NCBI RefSeq assembly: GCF_016907955.1
Contig: NZ_JAFBCX010000005.1
Span: 186,001-250,000 of the forward strand
DNA: 64,000 nucleotides
Source of the DNA: Lentzea nigeriaca
GTDB taxonomy: Bacteria > Actinomycetota > Actinomycetes > Mycobacteriales > Pseudonocardiaceae
Reading direction: 5' to 3'
The notes beneath the pieces were generated by a model. That model was not told the DNA's origin and made no database searches. It was given only the letters and a program-made list of their open reading frames with translations. Shown here one piece after another: positions 44,400-52,871 of this stretch. The stretch's first letter is position 1. Each line of letters begins with the position of its first letter. Position numbers and translations under genes: made by a program.

Positions 44400-44873
44400 T
44401 CACAGGCCGATGTCGATGACGACCCGGTTCGGGTTCGTCAGCGTGAAGACTCGGTGCCACGAGGTGGCGTTGCCGTAGCCGACGGCGATGCCCAGCACGC
44501 CTTCGAAGTCGCACGTGAGCGCGATCCTGCGGACGTTGTCGAGGTTGGGCGGCGTGAAGTTCTGCGGTCCGGTGTAGGTCGGGTTGCCGTTGTCGTCGTG
44601 CGCGGCGGCTCCGATCAGCACGACCTCGAGGATCTCGGTGCCGCCCGGCATGGCGATCGGGTTGCCTGACGCACACTGCGAGACGCTGGTGACCTCCCTG
44701 ACCCGGTGCTCGGCAGGCAGGCCGGACAGGTCGAGCACGACGCGGTTGTAGCCGTCGTGCAGGCCGGTCCTGATGGTGGACAGCGTGGGCGTGCTCTGCG
44801 CCGACGCCATCGGGACGAACGTGACGACCGTCAGCGCTGCCACCAGCACCGCGGCCAAGCGTCTGTTCTTCAT
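44400..44873 (-). CDS. Secreted protein with AMIN-like domain
   Basis: 157 residues. The signal peptide is LAAVLVAALTVVTFVPMASA. The mature protein reads IRTGLHDGYNRVVLDLSG at the start and HRVFTLTNPNRVVIDIGL at the end, the two edges of the AMIN-like beta fold that binds cell-wall or surface structures. Start ATG 44873 with GAGGGGG nine bases upstream. Probably exported to the cell surface; two cysteines (QCAS, LTCDF) may form a disulphide. Confidence 0.8.
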   Translation of the reverse strand: MKNRRLAAVLVAALTVVTFVPMASAQSTPTLSTIRTGLHDGYNRVVLDLSGLPAEHRVREVTSVSQCASGNPIAMPGGTEILEVVLIGAAAHDDNGNPTYTGPQNFTPPNLDNVRRIALTCDFEGVLGIAVGYGNATSWHRVFTLTNPNRVVIDIGL

Positions 44874-44946
44874 CACTGGCCCCCTCTCAGGGCGACTCGA
44901 TGAAAGAACAGACGCGTGACCAGCGTCACAGTTGCGCCGGCTGCGG

Positions 44947-44992
44947 CACTTCCTATCCGAGGAAGTCCTCACTTCCTATCCGAGGAAGTCCT
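44947..44992. repeat. 23-bp exact tandem duplication at the end of the deacetylase gene
   Basis: Two exact head-to-tail copies of a 23-bp unit (cacttcctatccgaggaag plus tcct), 44947-44969 and 44970-44992. The second contains the stop codon of the deacetylase gene; the first follows it. Each unit holds the small palindrome ACTTCCT/AGGAAGT. Confidence 0.85.
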
Positions 44993-45752
44993 CCAGCGGC
45001 ACCGGAGTCAGGCCATCCTGCTTCGCCCGGTTCAGGAACGCGGTGAAGTCCTCGACGAACGTCGTGCGGAAATGCATCAGCACGATGTCGCCCGGCTTGA
45101 GCTTGTCGCCGGCCTGGAACTGCACGCGCCCGTCGTTGACCGCGGCCGTCCAGTTGACCAGCGCCTTGAACCCACAGCTCGCGGCTGCCTTGCGGGTGTT
45201 CGCGTCGTAGTTGCCGAACGGCGGCCGGAACAGCGTCGGGCGCTTGCCGTAGTCGTGGGCGAGGAAGTCGGCGTTGCCGCAGATCTCGTTCTTCTGGAAC
45301 TCGAACGGCTTGCCCTGCAGGTTCGGGTGGTTCGTGGTGTGGCTGTTGATCGTGGCCGGCAGGTCCTTGAAGTAGTCCTTGTGCCCCTCGGCGTACTTCG
45401 TGTTGAGGAACAACGACGGCCACACGCCCGCGTTGATCATGAGCTCGCGGGCCTTCGGGTGCTGCACCGCGCCGTCGTCGATCGTGATGAACACGTACGG
45501 CTTGTCGGTGGGAATGCGTGTCACCACGGGCACCATGCCGTCGGCGGTCGCGGGCGCGTGGGCCTGCACCGTGCCGTACGGGTACGGCGGCTCGAACATC
45601 CGCTTCGGCTTCTCGGGTGTGGTCGTTGTCGTCGTCGGCCCCGGTGAGGACGTCGTGAGAACGGGACCACTGGGCTGTTCGTCGGGCGTCTGGCCGCACG
45701 AGACCAGCCCGACAACCACCACAAATGCAGCAACTAGCCGCAACCTGGACAT
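44976..45752 (-). CDS. Polysaccharide deacetylase family lipoprotein
   Basis: 258 residues. N-terminal RLVAAFVVVVGLVSCGQ is a lipobox signal peptide with Cys at about residue 19, followed by a Thr/Pro-rich linker. The NodB fold shows VFITIDDGAVQHPK with the catalytic Asp pair, NSHTTNHPNL with the metal His ligands, RPPFGNYD and IVLMHFR. It deacetylates a cell-wall or surface polysaccharide outside the membrane. Start ATG at 45752 with GGAGGGGG upstream. A 23-bp duplication covers its stop codon. Confidence 0.9.
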   Translation of the reverse strand: MSRLRLVAAFVVVVGLVSCGQTPDEQPSGPVLTTSSPGPTTTTTTPEKPKRMFEPPYPYGTVQAHAPATADGMVPVVTRIPTDKPYVFITIDDGAVQHPKARELMINAGVWPSLFLNTKYAEGHKDYFKDLPATINSHTTNHPNLQGKPFEFQKNEICGNADFLAHDYGKRPTLFRPPFGNYDANTRKAAASCGFKALVNWTAAVNDGRVQFQAGDKLKPGDIVLMHFRTTFVEDFTAFLNRAKQDGLTPVPLEDFLG

Positions 45753-45845
45753 CTGGAAATTCCCCCTCCACGCGGAGGACGCCGCGCAGGCCCTCATGGT
45801 TGCACGGGGATAGGCTCGAACTGATCACAAAGAGGAGGAGTTCTG

Positions 45846-46373
45846 ATGAGCCTCGAGCGTCCAGTCGCTCCCGACCCCTACCAGCTGCTGCCACAGGTCG
45901 GCACGTTCGAAGTCACCTCGTCGGACGTGCGCGACGGCGAACAGCTCCCCGACGCCCAGGTCTTCGAGGGCGGCAACACCTCGCCCCAGCTGTCGTGGTC
46001 CGGCTTCCCCGCCGAGACGCGGAGCTTCGTGGTCACCTGCTTCGACCCCGACGCCCCCACCCCCTCCGGCTTCTGGCACTGGGTGGCCGTGAACGTCCCC
46101 GCCACGACCACGTCGTTGGACACGGGCGCGGGTGCCTCCGACGCCACGCTGCCGGGTGACGCGTTTCACGTGCGCTCGGACTACGGCACGCGGGCGTTCG
46201 GTGGCGCCGCTCCGCCCAAGGGCGACCACCCGCACCGCTACTACTTCGTGGTGCACGCGGTCGACGTCGACAAGCTCGACGTGGACGGCGACGCGTCTCC
46301 GGCGGTCGTGAGCTTCAACCTCGCGTTCCACACGCTGGCGCGCGCGATCATCACGCCGACCTACCAGCACTGA
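45846..46373 (+). CDS. YbhB/YbcL family Raf kinase inhibitor-like (PEBP) protein
   Basis: 175 residues. Typical blocks are [58 protein letters not shown] and the YYFVVHAVD strand. Bacterial PEBP proteins are cytosolic ligand-binding proteins of unclear role. A strong AGGAGGAG ribosome site precedes the ATG at 45846. The 3' end overlaps the convergent MFS gene by 23 bp. Confidence 0.92.
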   Translation: MSLERPVAPDPYQLLPQVGTFEVTSSDVRDGEQLPDAQVFEGGNTSPQLSWSGFPAETRSFVVTCFDPDAPTPSGFWHWVAVNVPATTTSLDTGAGASDATLPGDAFHVRSDYGTRAFGGAAPPKGDHPHRYYFVVHAVDVDKLDVDGDASPAVVSFNLAFHTLARAIITPTYQH

Positions 46374-47682
46374 GCGCCTCGTCCGGCGCGTCCCGCCGGG
46401 ATGCGCCGGACGAAGCCAGCACGGCGCCGATCAGGAACGACGCCGAGGCGATCACCGCGGCCAGGTGCAGGCCGTCGGACGCGACCGTCAGGGTGCCGAA
46501 GAGCCCGACGCCCACGGCGTTGCCGATCTGCCGGGCCACGTTGAACACCGCGGAGGCGACACCAGCTCGGGCCGGGGCGGACTCGATGATCGCGGCGGTG
46601 GCGGCCGGCACCGTCAGCGGTGTCGCGAGACCGGTCGCGACCAGCGCGAACAGCAGTGCCGGGTACGGGGTGTCCGGCCCTGCCGCGAGCCAGCCGAGGA
46701 ATCCCGCCGACCCGAGCAGGAGTGCGGCGGTCATCAGCTTGTAGGGGCCGTAGCGCGCCGTCAGCCGTCCGGAGATCGGTCCGGCTATCAGGGCCATGCA
46801 CACGGTCGGCAGCAGAAGAAGACCGGTGGTCATGGCGTCGTGGCCGCGTTGCTGCTGGAAGTACAGCGTCGCGACGAACAACATGCCGTAGTAGCCGAGG
46901 TTGAGCAGCACACCGATGGCGGCGGTCGCGGCGAATCCGGAGTGCCTGAACAGCGCCGGTGGCAGCAGCGGTGCGACGGCACGGTGTTCGACCACCACGA
47001 ACGCCACGAGCGCAACGCCACCGATCACGAAGCAGATGATCGACGATTCGTTGAGCGCACCGGCGACACCGGTCAGTCCGATGATCGCGAGCACCTGACC
47101 GAGAACGTCCATCCGGCGGGCGACGCCGCTGGTGGCGGGCACGTGCCGCAGTGTCAGCACGATCGCGAGCGCGGCCACCGGCACGTTCAGCCAGAACACG
47201 GCGCGCCAGCTCAGGCCCTGCACGAGCAGCCCGCCCAGCACCGGTCCGGACGCGAACGCCACGCCCGCGACGCCCGCCCAGAAGCCGAGGGCGCGGGCAC
47301 GCACCGCGCGGTCCGGGTAGGCGGTCGCGAGCAGGCCCAGCGAGGTCGGCACGAGCAACGCCGCGCCCGCGCCCTGCAGCAGCCTGCCCGCGATCAGCTC
47401 ACCCGGCGTCGACGCGAGCGCGCAGAGCACGGACGACCCGGTGAACACGGCCAGGCCGGTCAGGAAGATCCGCCGATGCCCGAGGCGGTCGCCGAGAGCG
47501 CCGCCGAGCAGCAGCAACGCGGCGAACACCGTGCTGTAGCCGTCCACCGACCACTGCAGCGCGGACGAGCCGGCCCGCAGCGTTCGCTGGATCTCCGGCA
47601 CCGCGACGGTGACCGCGGTGACGTCCAGCATCACGAGGAAGTAGCCGAGGCTGAGCGCGAGGAGCGGGACTCGGGTGTTCAT
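46351..47682 (-). CDS. MFS drug efflux transporter, DHA2 type
   Basis: 443 residues with about fourteen hydrophobic segments, beginning [23 protein letters not shown] (the DHA2 motif D1 region), then [17 protein letters not shown] (motif A) and [20 protein letters not shown] (motif C area). It should export hydrophobic drugs by proton antiport. Divergent from an ArsR-family regulator; an ACACTT/AAGTGT palindrome lies between them, so it is likely repressed by that regulator. Confidence 0.9.
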   Translation of the reverse strand: MNTRVPLLALSLGYFLVMLDVTAVTVAVPEIQRTLRAGSSALQWSVDGYSTVFAALLLLGGALGDRLGHRRIFLTGLAVFTGSSVLCALASTPGELIAGRLLQGAGAALLVPTSLGLLATAYPDRAVRARALGFWAGVAGVAFASGPVLGGLLVQGLSWRAVFWLNVPVAALAIVLTLRHVPATSGVARRMDVLGQVLAIIGLTGVAGALNESSIICFVIGGVALVAFVVVEHRAVAPLLPPALFRHSGFAATAAIGVLLNLGYYGMLFVATLYFQQQRGHDAMTTGLLLLPTVCMALIAGPISGRLTARYGPYKLMTAALLLGSAGFLGWLAAGPDTPYPALLFALVATGLATPLTVPAATAAIIESAPARAGVASAVFNVARQIGNAVGVGLFGTLTVASDGLHLAAVIASASFLIGAVLASSGASRRDAPDEALSAGRSA

Positions 47683-47703
47683 GCGGCCGAGTCTGGGTCC
47701 GGA

Positions 47704-47727
47704 ACACTTCGCCGCCGGGCTAAGTGT
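47704..47727. promoter_or_regulatory. Candidate ArsR-type operator
   Basis: ACACTT (47704-47709) and AAGTGT (47722-47727) form a perfect 6-bp inverted repeat with a 12-base spacer in the 66-bp gap between the MFS and regulator genes. Position and symmetry suggest an operator for both promoters. Confidence 0.45.
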
Positions 47728-47748
47728 CGCCGTCGTACGGTCGTAGGC

Positions 47749-48504
47749 GTGAAGTCCGATCCCGACATCGCGCGGGCCGCCGCACTCCTCGCGGACGGAT
47801 CCCGCGCCCGCATGCTCAAGGCGCTGTGCAACGGCCAGGCGATCACCGCGACGGCGCTCGCCGACGAGGCCGGGGTCAGCGGCCCGACGGCCAGCGTGCA
47901 CCTCGCGAAACTGGTCGAGGCGGGGCTGGTCACCGCGCACCGCGAGGGCCGCAACCGCCGCTACCGGCTGTCCCGCCCGGAGGTGGCCGACGCGTTGGAA
48001 GCACTCGCGGCGATCGCGCCACCGTTGCCGGTCACGTCGTTGCGGCAGAGCGTCAGAACGGACGCGTTGCGACGGTCGCGCACCTGCTACGACCACCTCG
48101 CGGGACGGCTCGGCGTGCAGCTGATGGGTGCCCTGCTCGACACCGGTGTCCTGACCGGCGGCGACGGCAGGCACCATCCGGACACCGCGGTGCACGACCG
48201 GCTCGCCGCCTACGGGCGTGATCAGCACTACGAGCTGAGCGAGCAGGGCGCTGTCACGTTGCGGTCGCTGGGCGTCGACGTGCGGGAACCGGGACGCCGC
48301 CCGTTGATCCGCTACTGCGTCGACTGGAGCGAGGAGCGGCACCACCTGTCCGGTGCGCTCGGGGCGGCGATCGCGAACCGGCTCTTCGCCCTGGGGTGGT
48401 TGAAACACGGCGCCAGCCCGCGCGTCGTGCACCTGACCGACGCCGGCGAGAGCGGGCTGGCCGAAGCGTTCGGCAGGTCGTTCGCTGACGTAAGGCCCGC
48501 GTAA
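47749..48504 (+). CDS. ArsR family transcriptional regulator
   Basis: 251 residues from GTG 47749. The winged helix covers residues 5-70: IARAAALLADGSRARMLKAL, then ALADEAGVSGPTASVHLAKL and REGRNRRYRL. The extra C-terminal region ends with RYCVDWSEERHHLSGALGAA and is typical of larger actinobacterial members. No metal-binding Cys cluster of the classic CxC type is seen, so it probably senses an organic ligand. It is divergent from the DHA2 exporter. Confidence 0.88.
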   Translation: MKSDPDIARAAALLADGSRARMLKALCNGQAITATALADEAGVSGPTASVHLAKLVEAGLVTAHREGRNRRYRLSRPEVADALEALAAIAPPLPVTSLRQSVRTDALRRSRTCYDHLAGRLGVQLMGALLDTGVLTGGDGRHHPDTAVHDRLAAYGRDQHYELSEQGAVTLRSLGVDVREPGRRPLIRYCVDWSEERHHLSGALGAAIANRLFALGWLKHGASPRVVHLTDAGESGLAEAFGRSFADVRPA

Positions 48505-48551
48505 CACCCGACCCGGGAACACCTCCGTGCCCGAGGTGGTTGGATCGACAC

Positions 48552-49925
48552 GTGAGGCACTTCGACCTGGTCATCATCGGTACCGGCTCCGGCAACTCCA
48601 TCCCGAACGAGGCGATGGCCGGCTGGGACATCGCCATCCTCGAGAAGGGCACCTTCGGCGGCACCTGCCTGAACGTGGGCTGCATCCCCACCAAGATGTT
48701 CGTCCACACCGCCGACCAGGCCGCGGCGCCTGCCAACGCGAAGAAGCTCGGCGTGGACGCCCACCTCGACGCCGTGCACTGGCCGCAGATCCGCGACCGC
48801 ATCTTCGGCCGCATCGACCCGATCTCCGAGGGCGGCCGCAACTGGCGCGCCAACGAGAACGCGAACGTCACGGTCTACGAGGGCACCGCGAAGTTCATCG
48901 ACGCGCACACGATGGACACGGGCACCGGCGAGACCATCACCGCCGACCGGATCGTCGTGGCGGCGGGCAGCAGGCCGACGATCCCCGAGGTCGCCGACAT
49001 CGAGACGACCGGCTTCCACACCAGCGACTCGATCATGCGGCTCGACGAGCTGCCGGCGAGCCTGGTCATCCTGGGCAGCGGGTTCATCGCCGCCGAGTTC
49101 GCGCACGTGTTCAGCAGCTTCGGTGTCGAGGTCACGATGATCGCGCGCTCGAACCTGTTGCTGCGCCACGAGGATCTGGAGATCGCCCAGCGGTTCACCG
49201 ACGTCGCGAAGACGAAGTGGGACGTCCGGTTGCAGCGCAAGACGATCCGCGCGGAGAAGACCGACACCGGTGTCCGCCTGCACATGGAGGGCCCGGACGG
49301 CGCGGAAACCGTTGAGGCGGACCAGCTTCTCGTGGCGACCGGCCGCCGGCCCAACACCGACCTGCTGGACCTTGCCAAGGCCGGTGTCGAGCTGCACGAC
49401 GACGGCCGCGTCAAGGTCGACGAGTACCAGCGCACGAGCCAGCCGCACATCCTGGCGCTGGGCGACATCAGCTCGGACTACCAGCTCAAGCACGTCGCGA
49501 ACCACGAGGCGCGGGTGGTGCAGCACAACCTGCTCAACCCCGACGAGCCGATGCGCAGCGATCACCGGTTCGTGCCGGCCGCGGTGTTCTCCAGCCCGCA
49601 GATCGCGAGCGTCGGCCTGACCGAGGAACAGGCCAGGGCAAGGGGAATCCGGTACGTCACCGCCAGCCAGGCCTACGCGTCCATCGCGTACGGCTGGGCG
49701 ATGGAGGACACGACGGGCTTCGCGAAGCTGCTCGCGGATCCCGCCACCGGACAGCTGCTCGGCGCGCACATCATCGGGCCACAGGCGTCGTCGGTGATCC
49801 AGCCGCTGATCCAGGCGATGAGCTTCGGGTTGGACGCGAAGTCCATGGCACGTGGGCAGTACTGGATCCATCCCGCGATGCCGGAACTCGTCGAGAACGC
49901 GCTTCTCAACCTGCCGTTGGACTGA
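48552..49925 (+). CDS. mtr: Mycothione reductase
   Basis: 457 residues from GTG 48552; TTG 48540 is an alternative. It is a flavoprotein disulphide reductase: FAD motif LVIIGTGSGNS, redox pair in GGTCLNVGCIPTKMFVH, NADPH motif VILGSGFIAAEFAHVF, and the C-terminal HPAMPELVENALL with the catalytic His. GTGSGNSIP and NVGCIPTKMF are the forms seen in mycothione reductases rather than lipoamide dehydrogenases. It keeps mycothiol reduced with NADPH and confirms an actinobacterial host. Confidence 0.93.
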   Translation: MRHFDLVIIGTGSGNSIPNEAMAGWDIAILEKGTFGGTCLNVGCIPTKMFVHTADQAAAPANAKKLGVDAHLDAVHWPQIRDRIFGRIDPISEGGRNWRANENANVTVYEGTAKFIDAHTMDTGTGETITADRIVVAAGSRPTIPEVADIETTGFHTSDSIMRLDELPASLVILGSGFIAAEFAHVFSSFGVEVTMIARSNLLLRHEDLEIAQRFTDVAKTKWDVRLQRKTIRAEKTDTGVRLHMEGPDGAETVEADQLLVATGRRPNTDLLDLAKAGVELHDDGRVKVDEYQRTSQPHILALGDISSDYQLKHVANHEARVVQHNLLNPDEPMRSDHRFVPAAVFSSPQIASVGLTEEQARARGIRYVTASQAYASIAYGWAMEDTTGFAKLLADPATGQLLGAHIIGPQASSVIQPLIQAMSFGLDAKSMARGQYWIHPAMPELVENALLNLPLD

Positions 49926-49989
49926 AGGCCTTGCACGACAGGGACTTCCGCCGCTGTCGTTGATCTCGCCGACCAACCACGATGCAGCG

Positions 49990-50403
49990 ATGACTGACAG
50001 AGTCCTCGTCGCGTACACCTCGAAGATCGCCGCCACCGATGAGATCGCCCAGATCATCGGCACCGAACTCGCCGGGTGCGGGCTGAGAGTCACAGTGCTC
50101 TCGGTCGCCGCGACCGACACGCTGTACGGGTTCGGTGCCGTGATCATGGGCGACGCCGCGGCCCGTGACGCGCATCGGTTCGTGCGGCGGCACAAGGTTT
50201 CCCTCAAACAGACGCCCATGTGGTTGTTCCATCGCGGCACACCGCCCGCACCGAACGATGTCACTCGCATGGTGCGGAAGCTAGGGGCCAGTGGACCGGT
50301 GAGTTTCGGTGGTGCGGCACCGGACTGGGATCGGGCGAAGGCATGGGCCCGCTACCTCGCCGATCAGCTCACGGTGCTGCACCGGGGCTTCGTGTCGAAT
50401 TAG
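49990..50403 (+). CDS. Flavodoxin-domain protein (HemG-like)
   Basis: 137 residues. The FMN phosphate loop region reads VLVAYTSKIAATDEIAQIIG, followed by YGFGAVIMGDAA and a C-terminal DWDRAKAWARYLADQL helix. It resembles flavodoxin_5/HemG-like proteins of actinobacteria. The redox partner is unknown. It lies 64 bp after mycothione reductase, on the same strand, and overlaps the convergent VOC gene by four bases. Confidence 0.75.
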   Translation: MTDRVLVAYTSKIAATDEIAQIIGTELAGCGLRVTVLSVAATDTLYGFGAVIMGDAAARDAHRFVRRHKVSLKQTPMWLFHRGTPPAPNDVTRMVRKLGASGPVSFGGAAPDWDRAKAWARYLADQLTVLHRGFVSN

Positions 50404-50804
50404 GCCTGGAGAATCCGGACGTTGTTGCCGGACGGGTCGCGGAACACGCAGTCCCGCCCGCCCCACGGCTGATCGGTCGGCTCCTGCACGACGTCGGCAC
50501 CGCCCGCCTGCAGCTTGTCGAACACGCCGTCGAGATCGGGCGTGGACAGCTGGATGTACCCGTACGAGCCACCCTCGATCATCTCCGCGATGGCGGTGCG
50601 CTGCGAGTCCGTGAGCCCTTCCGCCATGGCCGGCGGTTCCAGCACGACAGCGGAGCCCGACCCCTCCGGGGCCACGGTGATCCAGCGCATCGCGCCCTTG
50701 CCGACGTCCACGCGGACCTCCCAGCCGAGCAGGTCGCGGTAGAACGCGAGCGAGGCCTCGGGGTCGGTGTGCGGGAGGAACGTGGCGTGAATGTTGATGT
50801 CCAT
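50400..50804 (-). CDS. VOC family protein
   Basis: 134 residues. HATFLPHTDPEASLAFYRDLLG near the N terminus and CVFRDPSGNNVRILQ at the end define a glyoxalase/bleomycin-resistance fold of the short type. Ligand unknown. ATG at 50804. Confidence 0.85.
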   Translation of the reverse strand: MDINIHATFLPHTDPEASLAFYRDLLGWEVRVDVGKGAMRWITVAPEGSGSAVVLEPPAMAEGLTDSQRTAIAEMIEGGSYGYIQLSTPDLDGVFDKLQAGGADVVQEPTDQPWGGRDCVFRDPSGNNVRILQA

Positions 50805-50874
50805 GACGACAACGCTAGAAGCGCGGCGCGTCCGTCGCTTCTCGATTCCTGACCACCTCGCCACACGTCGCTGA

Positions 50875-50919
50875 CCAGTCATTCCAGTGCTGTCCCAGCA
50901 TGATCCAGACGCGTCCCAG
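50875..50919. promoter_or_regulatory. Five helically phased CCAG repeats upstream of the CHAP gene
   Basis: CCAG occurs at 50875, 50884, 50895, 50905 and 50916, spacings 9, 11, 10 and 11 bp, so all five face one side of the helix. Flanks read TTCCAG, TCCCAG, ATCCAG and TCCCAG. Phased direct repeats with about 11-bp spacing are the usual form of SARP binding sites, and a SARP gene lies just downstream on the other strand. Confidence 0.5.
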
Positions 50920-50991
50920 ACCCTCTGTGTCGACTTCACCTCGGCGCCCGGACGGGCACCGGTCAACGACGTACGAGGGGTGAGGACGAAA

Positions 50992-51561
50992 GTGCGATCC
51001 ATCAGGAAGACGTTCATCGCGGGAGTGCTGTCCGCTGTCATCAGCGCGCTGCTGCTGGGGTCGTCCGCCACGGCGGCACCGCAGGAGGACAGCGTCGAGA
51101 TCGCTGCCGCCGCCGACATCGTGCGCATCGCGACGGCCGAGGTGGGCTACAAGGAGCGGGCGAACAACTGCAACAAGTACAGCGACGACTGCGCGGCCTG
51201 GTGCGGCATGTTCGCCAGGTGGGTGTGGAAGAAGGCGGGCGTCACGAAGCTCCCGCCGGCGGGCTACGGCAAGGCGTGGGTCGCCACGTACTGGGCCAAG
51301 TGGGGCGCCGACAACGACCTCCTCAAGCGCCGCCCGGCCGGCACGCGCGGCGGCAACCCGAAGGCCGGTGACGCGATCGTCTTCGGCACGCCGGGCAGCC
51401 TCAACGGTCACGTCGGGATCGTCGTGAAGGTGCACTCGGACGGCAAGCTCACCACGATCGACGGCAACCTGTCCGACAAGGTCACCAAGCGCACCATCGA
51501 CCCGAAGACCACCACCACCAACGGTGGCGCGGTCTACGGGTACGTGAAGCCGAAGTTCTAA
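50992..51561 (+). CDS. Secreted CHAP-domain peptidase/amidase
   Basis: 189 residues from GTG 50992 with GAGGA six bases upstream. The signal peptide is TFIAGVLSAVISALLLGSS. The CHAP domain has the catalytic Cys in DDCAAWCGMFARWVWKKAG, the catalytic His in NGHVGIVVKV and the closing YGYVKPKF. Such enzymes cut peptidoglycan cross-bridges or stem peptides. The array of CCAG repeats lies 73-117 bases before the start. Confidence 0.88.
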   Translation: MRSIRKTFIAGVLSAVISALLLGSSATAAPQEDSVEIAAAADIVRIATAEVGYKERANNCNKYSDDCAAWCGMFARWVWKKAGVTKLPPAGYGKAWVATYWAKWGADNDLLKRRPAGTRGGNPKAGDAIVFGTPGSLNGHVGIVVKVHSDGKLTTIDGNLSDKVTKRTIDPKTTTTNGGAVYGYVKPKF

Positions 51562-52166
51562 AGACGTTCGACGGCGAACTCCTGATCGGCACCGCCGGTG
51601 CACTTCTCCAGCACCACCTCGGCACCCGGTGCCAGCGGCTCCTGCACTCCGACGCACAGGTCGGTGTGCAGGGGCCGCAGCCGGTAGCGGTCCTGGCCGA
51701 CGCGTTCGAACCGGAACTGCTGGAACGTCATGTCGTCCCGGCACTTGTCCCACGGTTCGAGCCGCGCGCCCTCGTGCACCGAACCGCCCATCGCGCTGAG
51801 GCAGCCGGGACCGTTCACCGGGTGGTCCCACCAGATCCTGTCGTTCTCGCCGCCGATCGGTTCGATCAACGTCCGCGGCGGCGCATCCGAGCAGGCGCCC
51901 TGCACCGCGATCGGTGGCCCGTCGTGCGTCTCGCGGTCCCGGCCTTCGGTCACGCACAGATCGCCCGCCTTCAACCTGGCCGCGTACTTGCCCGTGGGTG
52001 CTGACGACGGCGTGGTGACGGGGCCCTCGCCGGTCAGCACCGCGACCAGCACCGCCACCAGCGCGACGGCGGCCACTCCGGCCACGGCGAACACCGCCGC
52101 GTTGCGCCGTCGGAGAGTACGCGGGGAGCTTTCGTACTCTCCTGGAGTACGAGGGGCCCCGCGTGC
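51558..52166 (-). CDS. C-terminal part of the SARP gene: membrane segment and ricin-like lectin domain (other frame)
   Basis: This frame continues the SARP regulator after a -1 shift at about 52153-52160. It reads ESSPRTLRRRNAAVFAVAG, a single transmembrane segment (VAAVALVAVLVAVLTG), a linker, and then a domain with QQFRFERVGQDRYRLRPL and VVLEKCTGGADQEFAVERL, like a ricin-type beta-trefoil. It has no convincing start of its own. SARP regulators with a C-terminal membrane anchor and extracytoplasmic sensor occur in actinobacteria, so the two parts most likely form one protein. The 3' end overlaps the CHAP gene by four bases. Confidence 0.6.
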   Translation of the reverse strand, partial: ARGAPRTPGEYESSPRTLRRRNAAVFAVAGVAAVALVAVLVAVLTGEGPVTTPSSAPTGKYAARLKAGDLCVTEGRDRETHDGPPIAVQGACSDAPPRTLIEPIGGENDRIWWDHPVNGPGCLSAMGGSVHEGARLEPWDKCRDDMTFQQFRFERVGQDRYRLRPLHTDLCVGVQEPLAPGAEVVLEKCTGGADQEFAVERL

Positions 52167-52867
52167 AGGGGAGCGTGGGGCGGTTCGGCCTCGGTGAGGA
52201 TCCGGTGGTGCAGGTCCCGCAGTACAGCGCTGGGATCCGTGCCGAGCTCGTCGGACAGCGTGCGCCGCAGCCGTTCGAACGACTCCAGCGCCTCCGCCGA
52301 GCGGCCGCTGCGGTGCAGGGCGAGCATCAGCTGGCCCGCCACCCGTTCGTCGAGCGGGTGGTCGGCGGCTCGGGCGATCAGCCCGGTGAGCACCTCGCTG
52401 TGCCTGCCTTCCCGCAACGCGATCTCGGCGCGTTCGGTCTCGGCGACGTGCTTGTGCTGCGACAACCTGTCTCGCACGGAATCGAGCCACGGCGAGTGCA
52501 AGCCCGCGAACGGCTCCCCGCGCCACAACGCCAGCGCTTCGTCGTGCCGCCCGGAGGAGATCAACTGCTCGAACCGGTGCAGGTCGACGTCGGACGCGAC
52601 CAGCGCGTACCCGCCGGACTTCCGCACGATCACGTCGTCACCGAGCACCTGCCGCAGCCGGTACAGATAGCCGTGCAGCGCGTCGCGCGGCTTGGCGGGC
52701 GGATCGTCGCCCCAGACGCGTTCGGTGAGCTGGTCGAGCGAGACCGGCCGGCCCGCCTCCACCGCGAGCACGGCGAGAACGCACTGCTGACGTGCGTGCC
52801 CGACCTTCAGCTCCTGCCCGTCGCGTGAAACCGTTACATCGCCGAGAAAACCAAACCCCAGTGTCAC
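52034..52867 (-). CDS. SARP/AfsR family transcriptional regulator (N-terminal part, frameshifted)
   Basis: The first 240 codons give a complete SARP: OmpR-type winged helix (LGFGFLGDVTVSRDGQELK, LTERVWGDDPP, HGYLYRLRQVLG) and the BTAD helical domain (LDSVRDRLSQHK, LHRSGRSAEALESFERLRR). After about codon 236 this frame turns into low-complexity text and stops at 52034, while the -1 frame continues with a membrane segment and lectin-like domain. Either the gene is naturally frameshifted, the sequence has an indel in the GGGGCCCC run, or a programmed shift occurs. It may control the adjacent CHAP gene. Confidence 0.8.
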   Translation of the reverse strand: MTLGFGFLGDVTVSRDGQELKVGHARQQCVLAVLAVEAGRPVSLDQLTERVWGDDPPAKPRDALHGYLYRLRQVLGDDVIVRKSGGYALVASDVDLHRFEQLISSGRHDEALALWRGEPFAGLHSPWLDSVRDRLSQHKHVAETERAEIALREGRHSEVLTGLIARAADHPLDERVAGQLMLALHRSGRSAEALESFERLRRTLSDELGTDPSAVLRDLHHRILTEAEPPHAPLHAGPLVLQESTKAPRVLSDGATRRCSPWPEWPPSRWWRCWSRC

Positions 52868-52871
52868 GGGG

